In this document: positions 26,242 through 32,472 of the stretch, one piece after another
Position numbering within the stretch: position 1 is the first letter of the stretch
How the letters are laid out: each line of letters begins with the position of its first letter
Source of the DNA: Jeongeupia chitinilytica
Lineage (GTDB): Bacteria; Pseudomonadota; Gammaproteobacteria; Burkholderiales; Chitinibacteraceae
Direction of reading: 5' to 3'
Assembly (NCBI RefSeq): GCF_014652315.1
Contig: NZ_BMYO01000003.1
Span: 62,412 to 126,411, forward strand
DNA length: 64,000 nucleotides
Position numbers and translations under genes: made by a program
Notes under the pieces: generated by a model
Told to the model about the DNA's origin: nothing
What the model saw: only the letters and a program-made list of their open reading frames with translations
Databases searched by the model: none

Positions 26242-26817
26242 ATGCTCCGCGTTCTGCTCGTCAACGACACTGCCAAGCCCATCGGTGAATTGCGCGATGC
26301 GCTCGAGCACGCCGGTTATGCGGTCATTGCCGAGGTCGACGGTGCGGCGGCCTTGCTGCGCGCGGTGGAAACGCAGCGCCCCGACGTGGTGATCATCGAC
26401 ACCGAGTCGCCGTCGCGCGACACGCTCGAACAGCTGGCGGTGATGGGCCACGCCGCACCGCGGCCGGTGGTGATGTTCGCCGACCGCAGCGAGCCGCAGG
26501 CGATCCGTGATGCGGTCGGTGCCGGGGTCACCGCCTATGTGGTCGATCACGTCGGTGCCGACAGGCTTGCCCCGATCATCGAAGTGGCGCTGGCGCGGTT
26601 CGAGGAAGAGGCGCGACTGAAAAAACGCCTCGCCAACGCCGAGCAGCAACTGGCCGACCGAAAGCTGATCGACCGCGCCAAGGGCGTGCTGATGGACAAG
26701 CGCGGCCTGAGCGAGGCCGAAGCCTACGCCACCTTGCGCGAGCAGGCGATGAAGCAGGGGAGCCGGATCGCCGACGTGGCGCGCCAACTGATCGCGATGG
26801 CCGAGCTGCTCGGCTGA
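26242..26817 (+). CDS. nasT: Nitrate-responsive antiterminator NasT (ANTAR response regulator)
   Basis: NasT (191 residues) has a receiver-like domain (MLRVLLVNDT, with VVIIDTESPS around the phospho-site region) and a C-terminal ANTAR RNA-binding domain of about 60 residues (LIDRAKGVLMDKRGLSEAEA and ATLREQAMKQ). ANTAR proteins bind paired hairpins with AxxGxx hexaloops in leader RNAs and prevent terminator formation. In known NasTS systems, nitrate frees NasT from NasS. Such paired hairpins occur before the transporter gene at 28199-28256. Start: 26242, where the domain begins; ATG 26224 is an alternative but would sit only about 8 bases from the predicted sigma-54 start. nasS follows 11 bases later. 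Confidence 0.9.
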   Translation: MLRVLLVNDTAKPIGELRDALEHAGYAVIAEVDGAAALLRAVETQRPDVVIIDTESPSRDTLEQLAVMGHAAPRPVVMFADRSEPQAIRDAVGAGVTAYVVDHVGADRLAPIIEVALARFEEEARLKKRLANAEQQLADRKLIDRAKGVLMDKRGLSEAEAYATLREQAMKQGSRIADVARQLIAMAELLG

Positions 26818-26828
26818 AGGAAGAACCG

Positions 26829-28037
26829 ATGTTCCACCCCACTGCATCAACGCCCGAATCGCTGCCTGGCTACCGGATCACCGGGTCGGATGCACCCGAA
26901 AAAACGGTGCTCAAGCTCGGCTTCGTGCCCTTGTCCGATTGCGCGCCGCTGGTTGCCGCCAAGGTGCTCGACCTCGGGCGCACGCACGGGATCGAAATCG
27001 AGCTGTACCGCCAGCCATCGTGGGCGGCGGTGCGCGACAAGCTGATTTCGGGCGAGCTGGATGCCGCGCATGCGCTGTACGGCCTCGTCTACGGCGTCGA
27101 ACTCGGCATCGGCGGGCCGCAGGCCGACATGGCCGTGCTGATGACGCTGAACCAGAACGGCCAGGCGATCACTCTGTCGAACCGGCTCGCCGAGGCGCTG
27201 CAGGCCGGCATCGGGCTGCGCGAACTGCTGGCGGCCGAATCGCGTCGACACGTATTCGCGCAGACCTTCCCGACCGGCACCCACGCGATGTGGCTGTATT
27301 ACTGGCTGGCGACGCAGGGCATCCATCCGCTCGACGACGTGAAACCGGTGGTGATTCCGCCGCCGCAGATGAGCGACGCGCTGGCATCCGGCGTGCTCGA
27401 CGGCTACTGCGCCGGCGAACCGTGGCACGCGGTCGCCGAGGCCGAAGGCCACGGCCGCACGGTGATCCGCAGCGGCGAAATCTGGCCCGATCATCCCGAG
27501 AAGGTGCTGGCCTGCCGGCGCGACTTCGTTGCCCGCCATCCGAACGCAGCGCGGGCGCTGACGATGACGCTGCTCGAGGCCTGCCGCTGGCTCGACGACC
27601 TCGAACACCGGCGCGAGGCGGCCGGCTGGTTGTCCGGCCCCGGCTATATTGGCCGGGCCAGTCCGCTGATCATGCCGCGATTGCTCGGCGACTACGGCCG
27701 GCTGGGTAATACCGCGCCGCTGATGCGCTTTTTCGGCGGCGGCAGCGTCAACTACCCGTATCTGTCGGACGGCTTGTGGTTCCTCGGTCAGTACCGGCGC
27801 TGGGGCTTGCTGCCGGACGACGTGGACATGCAGGCAGTCGCCAGGGCAATCAACCAGACGGCACTGTACGACGAAGCCGCCTCCGCGCTGGGCGTACTGC
27901 AGCCGGCCAGCCCGATGCGCAGCAGCACGCTGATCGACGGCCGGCGCTGGGACGGAAGCGATCCGCAGGGCTATGCGGACGGTTTCGAAATCCGTGCCGA
28001 TGCCTGCGTTGGCGGGGCTGGCGACGGGCGGCGCTGA
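26829..28037 (+). CDS. nasS: Nitrate sensor protein NasS
   Basis: NasS (402 residues) is a cytosolic relative of the NrtA/CmpA periplasmic nitrate and bicarbonate binding proteins. It lacks a signal peptide: the N-terminus MFHPTASTPESLPGYR is soluble and the ligand-binding fold starts at TVLKLGFVPLSDCAPLV. Family stretches include YGLVYGVELGIGG, HAMWLYYWLATQGIHP and GYCAGEPWHAVAEAEG. It is expected to hold NasT inactive until nitrate or nitrite binds. The ATG follows GGAAGAACC, and the gene is surely co-transcribed with nasT. The C-terminal tail after the fold (DACVGGAGDGRR) is not conserved. Confidence 0.9.
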   Translation: MFHPTASTPESLPGYRITGSDAPEKTVLKLGFVPLSDCAPLVAAKVLDLGRTHGIEIELYRQPSWAAVRDKLISGELDAAHALYGLVYGVELGIGGPQADMAVLMTLNQNGQAITLSNRLAEALQAGIGLRELLAAESRRHVFAQTFPTGTHAMWLYYWLATQGIHPLDDVKPVVIPPPQMSDALASGVLDGYCAGEPWHAVAEAEGHGRTVIRSGEIWPDHPEKVLACRRDFVARHPNAARALTMTLLEACRWLDDLEHRREAAGWLSGPGYIGRASPLIMPRLLGDYGRLGNTAPLMRFFGGGSVNYPYLSDGLWFLGQYRRWGLLPDDVDMQAVARAINQTALYDEAASALGVLQPASPMRSSTLIDGRRWDGSDPQGYADGFEIRADACVGGAGDGRR

Positions 28038-28061
28038 AGCGCCGACCTGCGATGTTGCGGT

Positions 28062-28107
28062 GCGCAAATGCTGTGCGCACGGACATCCATTTGCACCGAT
28101 GCAGTGC
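28062..28107 (+). promoter_or_regulatory. Candidate NtrC-binding sites upstream of the nitrate transporter
   Basis: GCACC-GATGC-AGTGC (28093-28107) matches the NtrC consensus GCACC-N5-GGTGC at 9 of 10 positions and lies about 98 bases before the predicted transcription start. A weaker site, GCGCA-AATGC-TGTGC (28062-28076, 7 of 10), is 31 bases further upstream, about three helical turns. Such spaced pairs are typical of NtrC enhancers. Downstream, CGGGGTG-ATC-CACCCCG (28115-28131) is a short hairpin without a T-tract. Confidence 0.45.
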
Positions 28108-28170
28108 GCCATGCCGGGGTGATCCACCCCGAAAATCCAGCAAATCCCGAGCGCGAACGAAAACGGTGAT

Positions 28171-28187
28171 CTGGCACGGCCCTTGCT
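28171..28187 (+). promoter_or_regulatory. Sigma-54 promoter of the nitrate assimilation operon
   Basis: CTGGCACG (28171-28178), four bases, then TTGCT (28183-28187) is an essentially perfect -24/-12 element. GG (28173-28174) and GC (28185-28186) are exactly 10 bases apart. Transcription should start near 28198, one base before the first ANTAR-type hairpin. This implies nitrogen control through an NtrC-like activator in addition to nitrate control. Confidence 0.85.
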
Positions 28188-28198
28188 GAACATGAAGT

Positions 28199-28256
28199 GA
28201 GTGGCACAACGGCGTGCCGCTCACCAAATCGGAAGTGAAGGCCAACGGCGGTTTTC
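28199..28256 (+). promoter_or_regulatory. Two-hairpin ANTAR (NasT) target RNA
   Basis: Hairpin 1 has arms 28199-28207 and 28214-28222 (nine pairs, one G-U) and loop AACGGC (28208-28213). Hairpin 2 has arms 28237-28243 and 28250-28256 (seven pairs, two G-U) and an identical AACGGC loop (28244-28249). Both loops carry A at position 1 and G at position 4, the hallmark recognised by ANTAR domains. The 14-base linker also fits. A third GGAC-AACGGC-GTCC hairpin (28265-28278) overlaps the terminator's 5' arm. Confidence 0.85.
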
Positions 28257-28268
28257 AGCTTCAAGGAC

Positions 28269-28318
28269 AACGGCGTCCCTCCATGTTTCACGACATGGAC
28301 GGACGCCGTTTTTGTTTT
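28269..28318 (+). terminator. Regulated leader terminator before the nitrate transporter
   Basis: AACGGCGTCC (28269-28278) pairs perfectly with GGACGCCGTT (28301-28310). An upper CCATG/CATGG stem (28281-28285 with 28294-28298) adds stability, and TTTTTGTTTT follows. Pairing of 28265-28268 with 28275-28278, forming the third hexaloop hairpin, would break this stem. The layout is that expected for NasT-dependent antitermination. Confidence 0.85.
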
Positions 28319-28336
28319 CCTGCTTGGGAGAGTGTC

Positions 28337-29539
28337 ATGAACCGTTCCTTCTGGCGTGCAGGGCATACGCCGACGCTGTTTTCCGCCTTCCTGTATTTCG
28401 ACCTCAGTTTCATGGTCTGGTATCTGCTCGGGCCGCTGCAGGTGCAGATTGCCAGCGACCTGCACCTGACCACGCAGCAGCGCGGGCTGATGGTCGCCAC
28501 GCCGATTCTGGCCGGCGCGATCCTGCGGCTGGTGATGGGCGTCGTCGTCGACCGGATCGGCGCCAAGCGCGCCGGTCTGATCGGTCAGGTGATCGTGATT
28601 GCCGCCTTGCTGACGGCGTGGCAGGTCGGCTTCTCGACCTTGACCGGCGCGCTGACGCTGGGGCTGTTCCTCGGCGTGGCCGGTGCATCGTTCGCCGTCG
28701 CTTTGCCGCTGGCGTCGCGCTGGTACCCGCCCGAGCATCAGGGCACGGCGATGGGCATCGCCGGCGCCGGCAACTCGGGCACCGTGCTGGCCGCCCTGTT
28801 CGCACCGCTGCTGGCGGTGGCGTTCGGCTGGCAGAACGTCTTCGGTCTGGCATGCATTCCGCTGGTGATCACGCTGATCGTTTATGCCCTCAACGCCAAG
28901 GACGCACCCGGTGCCGCGCCGAAGAAGAAACTCGCCGACTACCTGGTGGTGCTCGGCGAGAAGGACGCGTGGTGGTTCATGTTCTTCTATGCGATCACCT
29001 TCGGCGGCTTCTCGGGCTTTGCCAGCGCCTTGCCCGGCTACTTCCACGACCAGTTCGGCTTCGACGCCAAAACCGCCGGCCTCTATACCGCCGCCTGCGT
29101 GCTGGCGGGTTCGGTGATGCGCCCGATCGGCGGCGTGCTGGCCGACAAGGTCGGCGGCACCAAGTCCCTGCTCGTCGTTTACACCGCCACTGCCTTGCTG
29201 ATTGCCGCGGCCGGTTTCAACGTCGGTGGCTCGGCCGGTGCGGTGGCCTTGTTCATTGCCGCGATGCTCTGTCTGGGTGCCGGCAACGGCGCGGTGTTCC
29301 AGCTGGTGCCGCAACGCTTCGGCAAGGAAATCGGCGTGATGACCGGGCTGATCGGCATGGCCGGTGGTGTTGGTGGCTTCGCGCTGGCGGCGAGCCTCGG
29401 TGCGATCAAGCAGGCGACCGGTGATTACGCGACCGGGCTGTGGCTGTTCGCCTGCATCGCCGCGCTGGGCTGGATGAGTCTGGCCGGTGTGAAGCAGCGG
29501 TGGCGCAGCGACTGGACCGTCGCCGCAGCGCGTGTTTAA
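28337..29539 (+). CDS. Nitrate/nitrite transporter, MFS NarK/NasA family
   Basis: This 400-residue, 12-helix major facilitator protein imports nitrate across the inner membrane. It has FDLSFMVWYLLGPLQVQIAS in helix 1 and the MFS loop MGVVVDRIGAKRAG. Nitrate signatures follow: AGAGNSGTVLAALFAP in the N-half and LCLGAGNGAVFQLVPQ with GMAGGVGGF in the C-half. The start is the ATG at 28337, after TTGGGAG; the frame is open upstream through the leader hairpins, which cannot be coding. It is the first gene of the nitrate operon, directly under the ANTAR-controlled terminator. The uptake-type (assimilatory) role follows from context, as no respiratory nar genes are present. Confidence 0.9.
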   Translation: MNRSFWRAGHTPTLFSAFLYFDLSFMVWYLLGPLQVQIASDLHLTTQQRGLMVATPILAGAILRLVMGVVVDRIGAKRAGLIGQVIVIAALLTAWQVGFSTLTGALTLGLFLGVAGASFAVALPLASRWYPPEHQGTAMGIAGAGNSGTVLAALFAPLLAVAFGWQNVFGLACIPLVITLIVYALNAKDAPGAAPKKKLADYLVVLGEKDAWWFMFFYAITFGGFSGFASALPGYFHDQFGFDAKTAGLYTAACVLAGSVMRPIGGVLADKVGGTKSLLVVYTATALLIAAAGFNVGGSAGAVALFIAAMLCLGAGNGAVFQLVPQRFGKEIGVMTGLIGMAGGVGGFALAASLGAIKQATGDYATGLWLFACIAALGWMSLAGVKQRWRSDWTVAAARV

Positions 29540-29551
29540 GGAGAAACCACA

Positions 29552-31999
29552 ATGAAAAAGCCCAAACTCGTCGTCGTCGGCAACGGCATGGCCGGCATCC
29601 GCACGGTCGAGGAACTGCTGACGCTGGCGCCCGATCTGTACGAGATCACCGTGTTCGGTGCCGAGCCGCACCCGAACTACAACCGCATCCTGCTCTCGCC
29701 GGTGCTGGCCGGTGAGCAGGAGTTCAAGGACATCGTCCTGAACCCGCTGTCGTGGTACGCGGAAAACGGCATCCGGCTGCATCTGGGCAAGAGCGTCGCG
29801 CGGATCGACCGGCACCGCCGTACCGTCGTCGCCAACGACGGCACCGAGGAGCCGTACGACCGGCTGCTGTTGGCGACCGGGTCGATGCCCTTCATCCTGC
29901 CGGTGCCGGGCAAGGACCTGAAAGGCGTGATCAGCTACCGCGACATCTACGACACCGAAACGATGATCGCTACCGCAAAGGCCAAGAAGCACGCCGTCGT
30001 CATCGGTGGCGGGCTCTTGGGGCTCGAGGCAGCCAACGGGCTGAAGATCCGCGGCATGGATGTCACCGTCGTGCACTTGGGCGAGTGGCTGCTCGACAAG
30101 CAGCTCGACGTGACCGCCGGCCAACTGCTGCAAACCTCGCTCGAGGAGCGCGGACTGTCCTTTCTGCTGCAGAAGCAGACCGCCGAGCTCGTCGGCAACG
30201 ACGCCGGCGAAGTGACCGCGGTGCGCTTCAAGGATGGCGACGAGGTCGCGGCCGATCTGGTGGTGATGGCCGTCGGCATCCGCCCGAACACCGCGCTGGC
30301 GGAAAGCGCCGGACTGCATTGCAATCGCGGCATCGTCGTCAGCGATGCGCTGCAGACGTTCGATCCGCGAATCTACGCGGTCGGCGAGTGCGTCAGCCAT
30401 CGCGGCGTCGCCTACGGCCTCGTCGCGCCGCTGTTCGAGCAGGCCAAGGTCTGCGCCAACCATCTGGCGCAGCTCGGCATCGGCCAGTACAAGGGTTCGG
30501 TGCTGTCGACCAAGCTCAAGGTCACCGGCATCGACCTGTTCAGCGCCGGCGATTTCATGGGCGGCGAGGGCACCGAGGACATCGTGCTGTCCGACCCGGC
30601 CGGCGGCGTCTACAAGAAGCTGGTGATCAAGGACGACCAGCTTGTCGGCGCCTGCCTGTATGGCGACACCGCCGACGGTGCGTGGTACTTCAAGCTGTTG
30701 CGCGAGGGACGCAAGATCGCCGACCTGCGCGACCACATCATGTTCGGCGAGTCGGCGATCGGCGACGCCGGCGTCCAGGGCCAGAGCCGCGCCGGTGCGA
30801 TGCAGGACAGCGACGAGGTCTGCGGCTGCAACGGTGTGTGCAAGGGCACCATCGTCAAGGCGATCAAGGAGAAGGGCCTGTTCACCGTCGACGACGTCAA
30901 GAAGCACACCAAGGCGGCGAGTTCGTGCGGTTCGTGCACCGGTCTGGTCGAGCAGATCCTGATGAATACGCTGGGCAGCAGCTTCCAGGAGACGCCGAAG
31001 ACCAAGGCGGTGTGCGGCTGTACCGACCACAACCATGGTGAGGTGCGCAAGGCGATCCGCGAGCACCACCTGACGTCGCACAAGGCCGTTTACGACTTCC
31101 TTGAGTGGCGCACACCGAACGGCTGCGCAACGTGCCGACCAGCGGTCAACTACTACCTGATCTCGACTTGGCCGAAGGAAGCCGTCGACGATCCGCAAAG
31201 CCGCTTCGTCAACGAGCGCGTGCACGCCAACATCCAGAAGGACGGCACGTTCTCGGTGATCCCGCAGATGAAGGGCGGCGTGACCAACTCATCCGAATTG
31301 CGCAGGATTGCCGATGTCGCCGACAAATACCACGTGCCGATGGTCAAGGTGACCGGTGGCCAGCGCATCGACTTGCTGGGTGTGAAGAAGGAAGACCTCG
31401 TCAGCGTCTGGAAGGATCTGGGCATGCAGTCCGGCCACGCCTACGGCAAGTCGATCCGCACGGTGAAAACCTGCGTCGGCAGCGAGTTCTGCCGCTTCGG
31501 TACGCAGAACAGCACGCAGATGGGCATCGATCTCGAAACCATGCTCGCGAACATGTGGTCGCCGCACAAGGTGAAGCTCGCCGTCTCCGGCTGCCCGCGC
31601 AACTGCGCCGAATCGGGAATCAAGGACGTCGGCGTGATCGCGGTCGACAGCGGCTGGGAGCTGTATGTCGGTGGCAATGGCGGCATCAAGACCGAGGTCG
31701 CGCAGTTCCTGTGCAAGGTGAAAACCGGCGACGAGGTGAAGGAATACACCGGCGCCTTCCTGCAGCTCTACCGCGAAGAGGCGTACTACCTCGACCGCAC
31801 CGTCCACTACATCGCCCGCGTCGGCCTCGACTACATCAAGCAGAAGGTCGTCGACGATGCTGCGAACCGCAAGGCGCTGTACGAGCGGCTGCTGTACTCG
31901 CTCGAAGGCCTGCCCGACCCGTGGGCGGCGCGGATCGCCGGGGTGCAGAAGAACGAGTACATCCCGATCAGGCTCGTGACCGCAGGAGAACCGGCATGA
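29552..31999 (+). CDS. nirB: NAD(P)H-nitrite reductase large subunit
   Basis: NirB (815 residues) reduces nitrite to ammonium in the cytosol with six electrons. Domains: FAD- and NADH-binding pyridine nucleotide-disulfide oxidoreductase (1-330; VVVGNGMAGIRTVEEL, VVIGGGLLGLEAANGL), then [2Fe-2S] BFD-like cysteines (CGCNGVCKG with CGSC). The C-terminal sulfite/nitrite reductase part holds siroheme-4Fe4S ligands Cys641, Cys647, Cys681 and Cys685 (TCVGSEFC, SGCPRNC). The length is normal. The start follows AAGGAGAAACCAC, 12 bases after the transporter. nirD overlaps its stop by ATGA. Confidence 0.95.
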   Translation: MKKPKLVVVGNGMAGIRTVEELLTLAPDLYEITVFGAEPHPNYNRILLSPVLAGEQEFKDIVLNPLSWYAENGIRLHLGKSVARIDRHRRTVVANDGTEEPYDRLLLATGSMPFILPVPGKDLKGVISYRDIYDTETMIATAKAKKHAVVIGGGLLGLEAANGLKIRGMDVTVVHLGEWLLDKQLDVTAGQLLQTSLEERGLSFLLQKQTAELVGNDAGEVTAVRFKDGDEVAADLVVMAVGIRPNTALAESAGLHCNRGIVVSDALQTFDPRIYAVGECVSHRGVAYGLVAPLFEQAKVCANHLAQLGIGQYKGSVLSTKLKVTGIDLFSAGDFMGGEGTEDIVLSDPAGGVYKKLVIKDDQLVGACLYGDTADGAWYFKLLREGRKIADLRDHIMFGESAIGDAGVQGQSRAGAMQDSDEVCGCNGVCKGTIVKAIKEKGLFTVDDVKKHTKAASSCGSCTGLVEQILMNTLGSSFQETPKTKAVCGCTDHNHGEVRKAIREHHLTSHKAVYDFLEWRTPNGCATCRPAVNYYLISTWPKEAVDDPQSRFVNERVHANIQKDGTFSVIPQMKGGVTNSSELRRIADVADKYHVPMVKVTGGQRIDLLGVKKEDLVSVWKDLGMQSGHAYGKSIRTVKTCVGSEFCRFGTQNSTQMGIDLETMLANMWSPHKVKLAVSGCPRNCAESGIKDVGVIAVDSGWELYVGGNGGIKTEVAQFLCKVKTGDEVKEYTGAFLQLYREEAYYLDRTVHYIARVGLDYIKQKVVDDAANRKALYERLLYSLEGLPDPWAARIAGVQKNEYIPIRLVTAGEPA

Positions 32000-32331
32000 A
32001 TGCCCCGCTGAACACCGAACAATGGTTGCGCGTCTGCACGGTCGAGGATATTCCCCGGCTCGGCAGCCGGGTGGTCGAACGCGACGCCGGCAATATCGCC
32101 GTGTTCCGCACTGCAAGCGACAGCGTATTCGCACTGCTCGACCGCTGCCCGCACAAGGCAGGTCCCTTGAGCCAGGGCATCGTCCACGGCGAGACGGTGA
32201 CGTGCCCGCTGCACAGCTGGAACATCGACCTGACATCGGGCGAGGCCAGGGCGCCCGACGTCGGCTGTGCGCGACGCTATCCGGTCAGGGTCGAAAACGG
32301 CGAGGTCTTCCTCGCATTGGCATCGCCATGA
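31996..32331 (+). CDS. nirD: Nitrite reductase small subunit
   Basis: NirD (111 residues) is a Rieske-fold partner of NirB. It keeps a real Rieske [2Fe-2S] motif, CPHKAGPLSQG and CPLHSWNIDL (Cys-x-His and Cys-x-x-His), whereas some NirD proteins have lost these ligands. The start ATG overlaps the nirB stop (ATGA), ensuring matched translation. The C-terminus RYPVRVENGEVFLALASP is standard. The stop overlaps the start of a 47-codon frame that fills the gap to nasA. Confidence 0.93.
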   Translation: MNAPLNTEQWLRVCTVEDIPRLGSRVVERDAGNIAVFRTASDSVFALLDRCPHKAGPLSQGIVHGETVTCPLHSWNIDLTSGEARAPDVGCARRYPVRVENGEVFLALASP

Positions 32332-32471
32332 GCCTACTGCGCGAATCGATGGCTGCGTTGCGCGGTGCTCGGAATCCTCATGGACCACGTGTCCATTCCG
32401 GTTCCTGTGCGCCGGGCGCTTTGACCTCGATCCGCTCGCTACGGCTCTTGGTGATTCCAGAGGTGTACTGA
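32328..32471 (+). other. 47-codon frame or dyad element between nirD and nasA
   Basis: An ATG overlaps the nirD stop and opens 47 codons (MSLLRESMAALRGARNPHGP, ending LRLLVIPEVY). Its stop lies one base before the nasA ATG. The peptide resembles nothing I know. The DNA instead has nested dyads: ATGGAC/GTCCAT flanks CACGT around 32381-32397, within GGAATCCTC and TTCCGGTTCC. This resembles a dispersed GC-rich palindromic repeat of beta- and gammaproteobacteria. Either a coupling peptide or a repeat inserted between genes is possible; I favour the repeat. Confidence 0.35.
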
Positions 32472-32472
32472 G

